A stretch of DNA of 38,195 nucleotides from positions 1 to 38,195 of the forward strand of contig JAFECH010000006.1 in NCBI GenBank assembly GCA_018242255.1, in the 5' to 3' direction. Under the pieces are notes generated by a model. The model saw only the letters and a list, made by a program, of their open reading frames with translations, made no database searches and had not been told where the DNA came from. The position numbers were made by a program, and so were the translations under genes. Below are positions 1-7,785 of the stretch, in pieces. The DNA comes from Pseudomonadota bacterium (GTDB lineage Bacteria; Pseudomonadota; Alphaproteobacteria; Rhizobiales; Hyphomicrobiaceae). Every line of letters starts with the position of its first letter. The first letter of the stretch is position 1.

Positions 1-208
1 CTTGAGGCCCCGCCATGGGCGCAATTTCCTTAGTTATTCCAATTTGGGATTGGTGAGTTTGCGCGCATCCTACACAAATGCCCTTTCCGGTCCAGATGCC
101 CGGAGGGGGCGTGTGCGCGGCCATTGGCCCGAGGGACGGCCAAATAAGGGCTGGGCCGCCCATTTGTTAGCCTGAAAGGGCCGTCCGGTAAGGCCCTCAG
201 GCGAGAGT

Positions 209-949
209 TTACCGCGCCGCAACCCGAACGGGGGCGTTTGCAACCTTTGGCCGTTCCGACCCTGCAATCCGGCCGTCGTCGATGGTGATGATCCGATCGG
301 CGTATTGCAGCGTCCGGTGGTCGTGGGTGACGGCCAGAACGGCCCGCCCGGTATCCTGAGCCACAGCCGCCAGCAATTCCATGACGGCCATGCCGTTCTG
401 GGCGTCGAGCGCCGCCGTCGGCTCGTCGGCCAGAATGACCGAGGGTGAACCGGCGAGCGCCCGGGCAATCGAAACGCGCTGCTTCTCTCCGCCCGACATT
501 TTAGACGGCATGGCATTGATGCGGTGGCCAAGCCCGACCGCTTCGAGCGCTTCGACTGCCTGGCGGCGAGCGTCCGGCCCGTTAAGGTCGCGCAGGTCCA
601 GCGCCAGCATGACATTCTCGACCGCCGAAAGCGTGGGAACGAGGTTGTAGGACTGAAACACGAAGCCGACGTGCTTGCGCCGCAGATTGGCGAGCTGCTC
701 CTTGTTCATGTTCTGCGTATCCATGCCGGAGATCGACAGCTTGCCCTGCGTCGGCGACAGGATGCAGCCGAGGATCGAAAGCAGGGTGGTCTTGCCGGAT
801 CCGGAAGGTCCCATCATCAGCGTCAGCTCGCCGGTATGCAGCTGAAGGTCGACGCCCTTCAGAACCTTGTTTTCGCCTGCGCCCGCGCCCAGCACCTTCA
901 CGATGCCTTCCGCTTCGACGATGACTTTGCTGTTGTTTGGCTCGGTCAT
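209..949 (-). CDS. ABC transporter ATP-binding protein (DevA/MacB/LolD type)
   Basis: This 246-residue cytoplasmic ATPase powers the partner permease encoded just upstream. Visible motifs are Walker A GPSGSGKT (47-54), a Q-loop around Q99, the signature SGGEKQ (152-157), Walker B with VILADEP (171-177) and the H-loop His209. Length and motif spacing fit the MacB/LolD/DevA group, which works with FtsX-like permeases and an HlyD-type adaptor. The ATG is preceded by GGGAGA at good spacing. The gene starts 22 bp after the permease stop, so the two are very probably co-transcribed. The substrate cannot be read from sequence. DevA homologues export glycolipids, while related systems export peptides or lipoproteins. 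Confidence 0.93.
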   Translation of the reverse strand: MTEPNNSKVIVEAEGIVKVLGAGAGENKVLKGVDLQLHTGELTLMMGPSGSGKTTLLSILGCILSPTQGKLSISGMDTQNMNKEQLANLRRKHVGFVFQSYNLVPTLSAVENVMLALDLRDLNGPDARRQAVEALEAVGLGHRINAMPSKMSGGEKQRVSIARALAGSPSVILADEPTAALDAQNGMAVMELLAAVAQDTGRAVLAVTHDHRTLQYADRIITIDDGRIAGSERPKVANAPVRVAAR

Positions 950-971
950 GTTAAGTCTCCCTGGAATTCGG

Positions 972-2186
972 TTAGCGGCTGAACACGACGGCCGGGTCGA
1001 TACGAACGACCTTGATGATGGCGCTGATAGCGGCGAAAATGCACATTCCGATCGTTATCGCAAAAAGTTGGATTGCGAGTGGCGCGGTCATGATGATTGT
1101 GAGTTTGGTATCCTGCGCAAAATGAATGGCAGTCAGCGCCAGTCCCATGCCCAGCACATAGCCGATCAGCCCTGAAAGCACGGCTTGAATGAGAATCACC
1201 TTGACGATGTAGCCCGCACCGGCCCCCAAGGCGCGCAGAGTGGCGAACTCGTTGATATGATCTTTCGTGCTCGAATAAAGCGTCTGGGCGACAATGACAA
1301 TGCCGACGATCAGGCCCAAGAGCTTACCCGCATCGAGGGCGGCGCCCGCGCCGGTCTGCTTCAACCAGTAGTCCTGGCTGCGGGTCCGGAACTCAGCCTG
1401 GGTCAAAACTTCCGTATCGGGAAGGCGAGCGGAGATTTCCTTCCGCACCGTCTCAATGTTGGCGCCGGGCAGCAGCGTGACGCGCTGGTAGCTGGCCTGA
1501 TCCTGGCTGGCGCCGGACAGCTGACGGGCTTCGTCAATCGACGTGAAGACGAATGGCAGCGTGGTAAACGAACGCACGCGCTTGGTGATCGCCACGAGCT
1601 TGACCGCGGTGCCGTTGAGTTCAGCATGATCGCCGAGCTTGTCGACGCCCAGGTCATTGAAGTAGCTGCGATCGATCGCGACCGTGTTCGGAGCTTCGAG
1701 AGCTTCGCGGCTGCCGTTGATGATATTCGCGGGCAGCGCCTTTGGGCTATCGCCCGCCGTTCCGATCAGCAGGACCGTCGTTTCACCGCCGAGCGGTTTG
1801 CGCCAGCGGGCAAACGATACCAGCATGTCTTCTGAATTTTCGACACCGGGAGCCGACAGCGCCAGGTAGCGTTCGCGGCCAGCCAGAAACGAGGGATCGT
1901 CATAGCTCTTGGTGCCGAGGGGTACGACCCAGAGATCGGCCGGCGCCGCGTCGATGATCGTCGCGATCTTGTTGGCCGAACCGAGATAGATGCCGGATTG
2001 GACCGCGACCAGCACGACCGAAAACAGAATGCCGACGACGGTAACAAAGAAGCTCAAGCGATCATGAAACAGATTGCGGTACGCGAGTTTCACGACCATC
2101 GGCACGCGAAATGCGCTGGGACGCTTATCTCGCGCCGCCGCTGTGGGCTTGCGCATTACGACGGGTGCTGTTGCTGCGAGTTCCAT
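972..2186 (-). CDS. ABC transporter permease, FtsX/DevC-like
   Basis: This inner-membrane permease of about 404 residues has the DevC/MacB/FtsX layout. There is one N-terminal membrane segment (in LSFFVTVVGILFSVVLVAV), a periplasmic domain of roughly 220 residues, and three C-terminal membrane segments typical of the FtsX domain. The frame stays open upstream to 2219, but I chose the ATG at 2186 because AGGAGG lies 9 nt before it. The ATPase follows 22 bp downstream. An adaptor of matching family lies at 3879-4964 on the same strand but is separated by a terminator and three small genes. Together they look like a DevBCA-type exporter that may cross both membranes with a TolC-like partner not seen here. 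Confidence 0.9.
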   Translation of the reverse strand: MELAATAPVVMRKPTAAARDKRPSAFRVPMVVKLAYRNLFHDRLSFFVTVVGILFSVVLVAVQSGIYLGSANKIATIIDAAPADLWVVPLGTKSYDDPSFLAGRERYLALSAPGVENSEDMLVSFARWRKPLGGETTVLLIGTAGDSPKALPANIINGSREALEAPNTVAIDRSYFNDLGVDKLGDHAELNGTAVKLVAITKRVRSFTTLPFVFTSIDEARQLSGASQDQASYQRVTLLPGANIETVRKEISARLPDTEVLTQAEFRTRSQDYWLKQTGAGAALDAGKLLGLIVGIVIVAQTLYSSTKDHINEFATLRALGAGAGYIVKVILIQAVLSGLIGYVLGMGLALTAIHFAQDTKLTIIMTAPLAIQLFAITIGMCIFAAISAIIKVVRIDPAVVFSR

Positions 2187-2290
2187 GACCTGTTCCCTCC
2201 TTGGGCGTTGGTCGCACATTGAACGATAGCGTGGCGGTTGGCTGTCTCCCGTGGCACAGAGCTTTCAAAGCCCTCCGCCCGGTGCCGTGC

Positions 2291-2827
2291 TTAGTCGCAA
2301 GGGACGTCGACGAGCGCGCCGATGGTCGGCGAATAGCGTCGGCAGATGTGTGCGGTTGCTGCCGTTTCGGTATCCGCTTTTGCAGTTGGAGCCGGAGCAG
2401 CCGAAACTTCCTTCACGCTGTTCACTGAGGTTTCGGGTTTGGATGGCGCAACCGAACCTGTCGTGGTTGCCGTCGTCTTTTCGACTGTGGCAGTCGTCAC
2501 GGTCTCTGTCGGTAGCCTGCCTTCAAGTTTGGCCGGTTGCACAGTCGCTGTTACCGGCGCTTTGGCAGGGGTCTCTGCGACTTCGGCAGGCGCGGGGCGC
2601 TTGGTCTTTACGATTCTGCGTGGCGCGCTCTCCTGCACTTCGCGACGAGCGGCGCGCGGCCGCTCAACGCGTCGATAATCGCGGCCGCTGTAACTCTCGT
2701 TCGAATGCGCGACGAATGATCCGAGCGGAAAGCCGAAACCGACCCGGACCGCGTCAGCGTTCGCAGCACTCGTCATCGCAGTGCCTGCCAGCAGCGTCGC
2801 TGCGAGGGCGAAGGTAATCTTTGACAT
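2291..2827 (-). CDS. secreted hypothetical protein, Pro/Thr/Ala-rich
   Basis: I do not recognise this 178-residue protein. The start chosen is the ATG at 2827, with AGGAGG just upstream; it opens directly with a signal peptide (MSKITFALAATLLAG, cleavage likely after ANA). The mature part has a basic stretch with RRVERPRAARRE, then a long low-complexity middle rich in Pro, Thr, Ala and Val. A short C-terminal end follows with two cysteines (HICRRYSP and DVPCD). It looks like an extended periplasmic or cell-envelope protein. It sits between a cold-shock-like gene pair and the ABC permease on the same strand, 104 bp before the permease start, so it could be co-transcribed with the exporter. Confidence 0.7.
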   Translation of the reverse strand: MSKITFALAATLLAGTAMTSAANADAVRVGFGFPLGSFVAHSNESYSGRDYRRVERPRAARREVQESAPRRIVKTKRPAPAEVAETPAKAPVTATVQPAKLEGRLPTETVTTATVEKTTATTTGSVAPSKPETSVNSVKEVSAAPAPTAKADTETAATAHICRRYSPTIGALVDVPCD

Positions 2828-2964
2828 GGCAGCCTCCTGGCATTGGATTTGGAAAAGCCGGTTGCGCCGGCGTTGACAGCACAATGCCCTGCTATCGTGG
2901 CTCCCGCTGTTCCGGCAGGAACACGACCAAAGAAAAGAAAATTACGTTATTTCAGATGGTTATG

Positions 2965-3384
2965 TTATGCCGCCAGGGGCAGGTCATCCGCACGGTGCAG
3001 CGGCCGAGCCGTCGATGCATCGAGTGCGAGCAGCATCCGCTGGGCATTGAATCCAAATCGGACATTTAACGGCCGCGCGGCGGCGTCCTGAGCCGCAAAG
3101 GCAAGCAACCGGAAGCCGCGCTCCAGAAACAGCGCTTTGAGGCGCCTGCCGGAGAACGCTTGCAGAAGCGCCCGGAAGCGAAGCGCGACGGCGAGGCGAG
3201 GTGTCCCCATGCTCTCATCATCGAACGCTGCCCAGATCGCATCTTCGATCTCGCGGATCTCGTCCTCGCGCAGACCTCTCAGCAGCGCCAATCCCTGGCC
3301 GCGTTCACGAAGCAGCTCAATGACGAATGCAAGGTCGGAGGCATCAACGACCGGTACATCGGATAAATCAAAATTGGTCCGCAT
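2965..3384 (-). CDS. hypothetical protein, 139 aa
   Basis: I do not recognise a family. The frame is open further upstream, but the ATG at 3384 (MRTNFDLSD) is preceded by AGGAGA and lies just after the stop of the cold-shock-like gene, so it is the likely start. The N-terminal half is acidic and looks helical (DLAFVIELLRERGQGLALLRGL, then DEIREIEDAIWAAFDD). The C-terminal half is basic and hydrophobic with many Arg and Ala (FLERGFRLLAFAAQDAAARP). There is no signal peptide or membrane segment. The 22-bp gap to the preceding gene suggests an operon of two small genes. Function unknown. Confidence 0.6.
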   Translation of the reverse strand: MRTNFDLSDVPVVDASDLAFVIELLRERGQGLALLRGLREDEIREIEDAIWAAFDDESMGTPRLAVALRFRALLQAFSGRRLKALFLERGFRLLAFAAQDAAARPLNVRFGFNAQRMLLALDASTARPLHRADDLPLAA

Positions 3385-3406
3385 GGTGATCTCTCCTGAA
3401 GTCTGA

Positions 3407-3622
3407 TCAGATGACGCCGCCGAATGCGGTCCAGGGCGAGCCCGCCAGCACGATGATGTCGCGCGCTTTGCGTTCGCCGAGCTCGAAATGAACTTCATGC
3501 CCTTCGAGATTTTCGATGCCGTTGCGGATGTCTCCGCCCGCGAAACGGAAGCTGCGGCCATCCTCGCCGCGGATGACGCCGACGCCGATGTCGGCGCGAA
3601 ATTTTTTGATCTCTCCGTACAT
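3407..3622 (-). CDS. small cold-shock-domain-like protein
   Basis: This 71-residue protein follows the pattern of an OB-fold cold-shock domain: GEIKKFRADIGVGVI, a second strand DGRSFRF, then GHEVHFEL and an ending resembling KARDIIVL. The RNP1-like position reads IGVGVI where cold-shock proteins normally have KGFGFI, and the RNP2-like strand lacks the usual VFVH. The aromatic residues that stack on nucleic acid are therefore mostly missing. It may bind RNA weakly, or bind something else. GAGGAGAGAGA lies before the ATG. It is the first gene of a pair with the 139-residue protein at 2965-3384. Confidence 0.72.
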   Translation of the reverse strand: MYGEIKKFRADIGVGVIRGEDGRSFRFAGGDIRNGIENLEGHEVHFELGERKARDIIVLAGSPWTAFGGVI

Positions 3623-3745
3623 CTGTCTCTCTCCTCGAACAGTCTTTGGGGTCGATGGAGAGACGATGCAGAAGTCCCTTGTTTTTCGCTGTTACTGAAG
3701 AAACATGATGTGAGCGGATGAAATTCTTGCGGGGCTTGTTGGGGT

Positions 3746-3811
3746 CAAAACAAAACGCGGCGGGGAGGCGTGCTGACCGGGACCGCATCCCCGTTCCTCA
3801 CACCTCCCCGC
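3746..3811 (-). terminator. Rho-independent terminator after the HlyD-type adaptor gene
   Basis: On the minus strand a perfect 9-bp stem (GCGGGGAGG at 3811-3803 with CCTCCCCGC at 3768-3760) encloses a long, partly structured loop. It is followed by CGCGTTTTGTTTTG, a U-rich tail. It lies 67 bp beyond the adaptor stop codon, so the adaptor is probably transcribed separately from the downstream permease and ATPase. Confidence 0.75.
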
Positions 3812-3878
3812 CATCGGGGACCGGCGGCGGCTTCACCAAGGAGGAAGCGAGCCGCCGCAGGTCTTTCGAAAAAGGCCG

Positions 3879-4964
3879 TTACTTGAAGAAGGCGTCCGCC
3901 CGCATTCCCGGCAGCAGCGGCGGATTGCCAGAGAGATCGATCGTGACTTCGAGAACTTCGACGTCGGTCGGTCGGCGTGCACCGCGAAGCGAGAACTGCG
4001 GAGAGGTCAGGGTAGGTGCAAGCTCGGCGACGGTACCTTCGAACTCCTTGCCGGGGTAGGCGTTGCTCTTCACGGTCACCTTGGCGCCGCGCTTGATCTT
4101 CGAGACGTCGATCTCGTCAACCTCGGCCTTGAGCCGCACGACCGACATATCGCCAAGCACGGCCAGCGATTGCTCAGGCGAGGGCGACACCATCTCTCCG
4201 ACCTTTGCGGACAGTTGCAGAACGGTGCCGGCAACCGGTGCGCGGATTCGGGTTTTTTCCAGCATTGCCTCGGCGACGGCGACATCCGAGCGTGCAGCCT
4301 GAAGTGCCGATTCGAGACGGTTCGGAGCCGGAATATCGGGCTTGGACTGCGCCTTGGCGTAGGCAGACCGTTCCTTCTGCAGTTTGGTCTTTGCTTTCGA
4401 CAGATCGTCCCGCGCTTCCGTGACACGCGCAGCGCTGCCTGTGCCTTGACGCTCGGCCTGCAATTCGTATTCGAGCCCGAACCGCGCATTCGTCAGCGCC
4501 CGTTCGGCATCGAAAACATTGTCTTCGGCCGTGCGAAGATCATCGCGGGCTTTGTCGAGCGGTTGCGCATCGCGTTCACGCTTGCGGGACGCAGCTTCCG
4601 TCTCGGCGGCCTGCAGACGGGCGCGCGCTTCGTCGTCATCGAGGCGGATGAGAAGCTCACCTTCCTCGACTTTGTCGTTCCGCTTCACGTTGACTTCGGC
4701 GATGCGGCCGGGGAGCTGCGCGCCGATGCGAACGAACCCAGACTTCGGCTCGATGCGGCCGGGTGCGGCGGCCACCCAGTCGATCTGCGTTGCGATATCG
4801 TTGTTCGTCTTGATGACGTCGTCGCCACCCGCTTTCGCGTTGAGAAGATCGCTGTTCGTGATGGCGATGGCGCCAAACGCACCAGCGCTTACAGCGACGA
4901 GAAAGAGAAAGGTTTTAACCAGGAAGCCGCCGCGGCGCGGGCGATGGGTTTCTTCAGTGCTCAT
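3879..4964 (-). CDS. HlyD/DevB-type periplasmic adaptor (membrane fusion protein)
   Basis: This 361-residue periplasmic adaptor links an ABC permease to an outer-membrane channel. A short cytoplasmic N-terminus leads to one membrane anchor at about residues 14-36. A biotinyl-lipoyl half follows (GRIEPKSGFVRIGAQLPGRI with KRNDKVEEGELL), then a long charged helical hairpin at about 105-210. After it come the second lipoyl half (IRAPVAGTVLQL, KVGEMVSP) and a beta-barrel region with DVSKIKRGAKVTVK. This order matches DevB/HlyD proteins. The ATG at 4964 has AAGGAGG 8 nt upstream; the frame extends to 4988 but lacks a better start. Its likely partners are the permease and ATPase at 209-2186. Confidence 0.9.
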   Translation of the reverse strand: MSTEETHRPRRGGFLVKTFLFLVAVSAGAFGAIAITNSDLLNAKAGGDDVIKTNNDIATQIDWVAAAPGRIEPKSGFVRIGAQLPGRIAEVNVKRNDKVEEGELLIRLDDDEARARLQAAETEAASRKRERDAQPLDKARDDLRTAEDNVFDAERALTNARFGLEYELQAERQGTGSAARVTEARDDLSKAKTKLQKERSAYAKAQSKPDIPAPNRLESALQAARSDVAVAEAMLEKTRIRAPVAGTVLQLSAKVGEMVSPSPEQSLAVLGDMSVVRLKAEVDEIDVSKIKRGAKVTVKSNAYPGKEFEGTVAELAPTLTSPQFSLRGARRPTDVEVLEVTIDLSGNPPLLPGMRADAFFK

Positions 4965-5129
4965 GTCGTTGTCCTCCTTAAGGGCCAACCCTCGGAGCCG
5001 CGGTGTTGCGGCTGAAGGTCATGAGCAGCAATAGTCACTGTGCGTTGGGTTCGCTGTTTCGGTCGGAACACATGCAAACGACGACGAAGAAAGACGATCT
5101 CATTGCTGATCGTTTCGGCCGCAGGCAGC

Positions 5130-5161
5130 AAAAAAAAAGCTCCGGTGCGTTGCCGGAGCTT
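5130..5161 (-). terminator. strong Rho-independent terminator for the 5200-5478 gene
   Basis: A 9-bp stem (AAGCTCCGG at 5137-5145 with its complement at 5153-5161) with a 7-nt loop is followed, on the minus strand, by an unbroken run of at least 7 T (5136-5130). It lies about 40 bp after the stop of the small secreted protein gene. Confidence 0.92.
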
Positions 5162-5199
5162 CAAAACGGAGGAAGAGGTTTGTTGAGGCGGCGAGTGGC

Positions 5200-5478
5200 T
5201 TACTGGCACATCTCCCGCAGCGTCCAGCCGACGACGCGGCAGCTTTCAGTGCCGTTGGCGTTGATCGTGCACTTGCGGTTTGGCAAGCGCTGGTAATCGC
5301 AATAATAGTTGTTCGAATAGCCGGAAAAGCCGTGCATCGGCTTCTTGAACTGATAGTCGTGAACGAAGAATTCCTTGGCGCTGCCCGCCGCGTTCGCCGC
5401 CGAAACGCTGGCGCCGAACGTCGCTGCGAGAATTGCGAAAGCTGCTGCGACCTGGCGTGTGCTGTTGAATGCCGACAT
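5200..5478 (-). CDS. small secreted Cys-containing hypothetical protein
   Basis: This 92-residue protein has a clear signal peptide (MSAFNSTRQVAAAFAILAA, cleavage likely after SAANA). The mature chain of about 60 residues is rich in Tyr, Phe and Asn and has four cysteines in the pattern C-x8-C-x9-C-x10-C, which suits two periplasmic disulfides. AAGGAGG stands 8 nt before the ATG at 5478, and that start removes a non-signal extension reaching 5523. It has its own terminator and is probably monocistronic. I recognise no named family. Confidence 0.75.
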   Translation of the reverse strand: MSAFNSTRQVAAAFAILAATFGASVSAANAAGSAKEFFVHDYQFKKPMHGFSGYSNNYYCDYQRLPNRKCTINANGTESCRVVGWTLREMCQ

Positions 5479-5593
5479 GTTGAAGTCCTCCTTGTGATGC
5501 GCCTTCGCGCTGGTGTCATTCACTGGAGGCTAAGCTAGGCGAGGGCTGTCTTCGGCGCTGTCCCGAGCGGAACAGGGGGCATGGCGGCGGGTC

Positions 5594-5624
5594 TTGAACC
5601 TGCCAAGTCCTGGACTACTATAAG
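5594..5624 (+). promoter_or_regulatory. candidate sigma-70-type promoter for the glutathione peroxidase gene
   Basis: TTGAAC at 5594-5599 is followed after 16 bp by TACTAT (5616-5621), overlapping an alternative TATAAG (5619-5624). The gene starts at 5664. The hexamers resemble the vegetative consensus, but the spacing is ambiguous. Confidence 0.42.
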
Positions 5625-5663
5625 GAAACCGCAAAAAAGCGCCCTGCATGCAAGAGGTTAAAG

Positions 5664-6245
5664 GTGCGAAAACTCTGGAATACAGGCGTCAACATCTTCT
5701 CGATGATGACCGCCCAAAAAAGCACGGCGCCTAGTGCCCAAGTCGAAGGCTCGGCCTACGATTTCGAATTCAAAAGCATCGACGGCGCGCCGATGAAACT
5801 GTCCGACTGGCGCGGCAAGCCGCTTCTGATCGTCAATTCAGCCTCGTTCTGCGGCTTCACCAAGCAATACGCTCAATTGCAGGAACTCTGGCGGCGGTAC
5901 GAGCAGGATGGTTTAGTGGTCATCGCTGTGCCTTCGAATGATTTTGGCGAGCAGGAGCCGCACTCTGACGGTGAGATCCAGTCGTTCTGCCAGGGCGTGT
6001 TCGGCGTCACGTTCCCAATTGCGTCGAAGCATCCGGTCATCGGCCAGGAGGCGCATCCGTTTTATAAATGGGCGGCAACGGCCATGGGGCCGACAGGCGT
6101 GCCGACGTGGAATTTCCATAAGTACCTTGTCGGACGCGATGGGCAGCTCATCCGGTCATTTTCGACGAAATTGTCGCCGACCTCTCCGGAAATGGTCTCC
6201 TGGATCGAAAAGGCCCTCGCAGAGCCTGCCCCGGCTGTGGCTTAG
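5664..6245 (+). CDS. glutathione peroxidase family protein (thiol peroxidase)
   Basis: This protein reduces hydroperoxides with a catalytic cysteine, most bacterial members using thioredoxin rather than glutathione. The active-site segment is NSASFCGFTKQY with Cys63 in the place of the animal selenocysteine. Q97 (FGEQEP), W149 and N150 (PTWNFHKYL) complete the conserved tetrad, and Cys109 is a candidate resolving residue. Although the cell encodes Sec, this enzyme uses Cys. The start is GTG at 5664 with AAGAGG upstream. It gives an N-terminal extension of about 30 residues before the domain; the ATG codons at 5703/5706 are alternatives. It has its own upstream promoter candidate and converges with the sulfurtransferase gene. 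Confidence 0.92.
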   Translation: MRKLWNTGVNIFSMMTAQKSTAPSAQVEGSAYDFEFKSIDGAPMKLSDWRGKPLLIVNSASFCGFTKQYAQLQELWRRYEQDGLVVIAVPSNDFGEQEPHSDGEIQSFCQGVFGVTFPIASKHPVIGQEAHPFYKWAATAMGPTGVPTWNFHKYLVGRDGQLIRSFSTKLSPTSPEMVSWIEKALAEPAPAVA

Positions 6246-6260
6246 CCGGTCGCCGCGGCA

Positions 6261-6291
6261 ATAAAAAAGGCGCGCGATTTTCACGCGCGCC
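6261..6291 (-). terminator. terminator between convergent gpx and sseA
   Basis: An 8-bp GC stem (GGCGCGCG at 6269-6276 with CGCGCGCC at 6284-6291) is followed on the minus strand by six T (6268-6263). It therefore terminates the sulfurtransferase transcript, and the hairpin also stands 16-46 bp behind the gpx stop on the other strand. Confidence 0.82.
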
Positions 6292-6322
6292 TGTTCTCAA
6301 CTGAAAACCGCGTCGCGGTACG

Positions 6323-7186
6323 TTATTTCGCCGGACCTTTCTCGATAGGAAGGCCGTTCTCCTGGCCCCATTCGGCCCAGCTGCCGTCGTAAACAGCCGC
6401 ATTGGTCTGGCCGACCACGGCGAGCGCGAGCGCCAGCATCGACGCCGTGACGCCCGATCCGCACGTCGTTACCACCGGCTTTGAGACGTCGATCCCGACG
6501 CCGGAGAAAAGCTTTTCGATCTCGGCCGGCGACTTATAGGTCCCGTCCGGGTTCAAGAGTTGCTGCGAAGGAATGTTCTTGGAGCCAGGGATATGCCCCG
6601 TCCTGAGCCCCGGCCGCGGCTCCGGTTCCTTGCCCTCGAAGCGGCCCGCAGGACGGGCATCGACGATCTGTACGCCGTTCTTTTTGAGCAGCGCCTTCAT
6701 GTCTTCGAGGTCGCGCAGGATTTCCGTATTCTGCAGCGGCGAGTAATGGCGTTCCGAACGCTTGGGCGGCGGCCCGTCTTCCAACGGACGTCCCTCTGCC
6801 TTCCACTTGCGCAACCCGCCGTTGAGTACCGCCACGTCGCGATGCCCCATGGCGCGGAAGGTCCACCACACGCGCGCGGCCGAGAAAATGCCTGACGTGT
6901 CGTAGACAACGATGCGGGCACCGTCGCCGATGCCCATCTTCTTCATCCGCGACGCAAATTTCACGGTCGAGGGGAGCATATGCGGCAGCGACGATTTCTC
7001 GTCGGAGAGATCGTCGATATCGAAAAACAACGCGCCGGGAATATGCTCGGCGAGATATTCTTTCTTGGCATCACGTTTTTCGGTCGGCAGATGCCAGCTG
7101 CCATCCAGAATGATCAAATCCGGCGATGAGAGGTGATCGGCGAGCCAATCCGTCTCGACGATCCAATTCTTGGCGGTATCAGGCAA
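6323..7186 (-). CDS. sseA: 3-mercaptopyruvate sulfurtransferase (two-domain rhodanese)
   Basis: This 287-residue enzyme transfers sulfur from 3-mercaptopyruvate or thiosulfate to thiol or cyanide acceptors. It has two rhodanese domains: an inactive N-terminal one (LIILDGSWHLP to LNGGLRKWKAEG) and a catalytic C-terminal one (VQIVDARPAGRFEG to the active site). The active-site loop is CGSGVTA with Cys242. The CG[S/T]GV[T] pattern separates mercaptopyruvate sulfurtransferases from true rhodaneses. The start is TTG at 7186 with AGGA about 6 nt before it; no ATG fits as well. A terminator at 6261-6291 follows. Confidence 0.92.
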   Translation of the reverse strand: MPDTAKNWIVETDWLADHLSSPDLIILDGSWHLPTEKRDAKKEYLAEHIPGALFFDIDDLSDEKSSLPHMLPSTVKFASRMKKMGIGDGARIVVYDTSGIFSAARVWWTFRAMGHRDVAVLNGGLRKWKAEGRPLEDGPPPKRSERHYSPLQNTEILRDLEDMKALLKKNGVQIVDARPAGRFEGKEPEPRPGLRTGHIPGSKNIPSQQLLNPDGTYKSPAEIEKLFSGVGIDVSKPVVTTCGSGVTASMLALALAVVGQTNAAVYDGSWAEWGQENGLPIEKGPAK

Positions 7187-7439
7187 GGAATGTCCTACAG
7201 GTTCGACATGGCGTTATTTTGGGGCTGACTGCACATAGGCAAAACTTGCTGTCCTCGCAAGTTGGCCGCAGCAAAATCAGGCGGGTGGCCAATCGGCCGA
7301 GACTGATGAGTGTGATTCTAACACGGCTGTTTACGCGTTGTTTTCGGCAGGACTTTTCAGTATGACACCCGTTCCGCGGCAGTTTGTGGGTGCACCGCAC
7401 ACCTGCCAGGATGCAAAGAAGCGAAATCGCGATAAAAGG

Positions 7440-7454
7440 CGGTTCGCTGAACCG
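7440..7454. repeat. small hairpin abutting tRNA-Leu
   Basis: CGGTTC (7440-7445), a 3-nt spacer GCT and GAACCG (7449-7454) form a perfect short inverted repeat that ends 2 nt before the 5' end of tRNA-Leu. It could help leader processing or be coincidental. Confidence 0.4.
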
Positions 7455-7456
7455 AT

Positions 7457-7541
7457 GCGGGCGTGGCGGAACTGGTAGACGCACTGGATTTAGGTTCCAG
7501 CGGCGAAAGTCGTGGGGGTTCAAATCCCTCCGCCCGCACCA
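7457..7541 (+). tRNA. tRNA-Leu, anticodon TAG
   Basis: The 85-nt gene folds as a class II tRNA. The acceptor stem is GCGGGCG with CGCCCGC, and A73 is followed by an encoded CCA. The D-arm contains AACTGGTAGACGC. The anticodon stem CTGGA/TCCAG has loop TTTAGGT (anticodon TAG at 7491-7493). There is a long variable arm, and the T-loop is TTCAAAT. It reads CUN leucine codons. Confidence 0.97.
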
Positions 7542-7785
7542 CTTTGCTTGCGCGTGGCCTCCGCTCCGGCGCTGCGCGCGATTGTTTCAGAGGATTACAT
7601 TACGGCTGCGCAAACTTATCCTGGGCACGCTCGGCCGCAGGCGCGAGCGCTTGCGGATTTGGCGATGCGCCTCTAAAGGAAGCCCGGTCGGCTACTACGA
7701 CGCGCAAACGCGAAGGTTTTCCTTAGTTTACGCGTGATTCTCAGCGGGCCGACGCCGGCTTAGGCAGCTCAGAATTGGACGGGGA

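Noticed and set aside
134-186. Inverted repeat GGACGGCC/GGCCGTCC beyond the ABC ATPase as a terminator
   Set aside because: The arms are separated by 37 bp and no T-run follows on the minus strand.
70-615. 181-residue minus-strand frame overlapping the ABC ATPase
   Set aside because: Out-of-frame shadow of the ATPase gene with Ser/Arg-rich low-complexity translation.
7457-7785. Integrated element at tRNA-Leu
   Set aside because: No integrase, no partial tRNA copy and no change in gene character was seen downstream.
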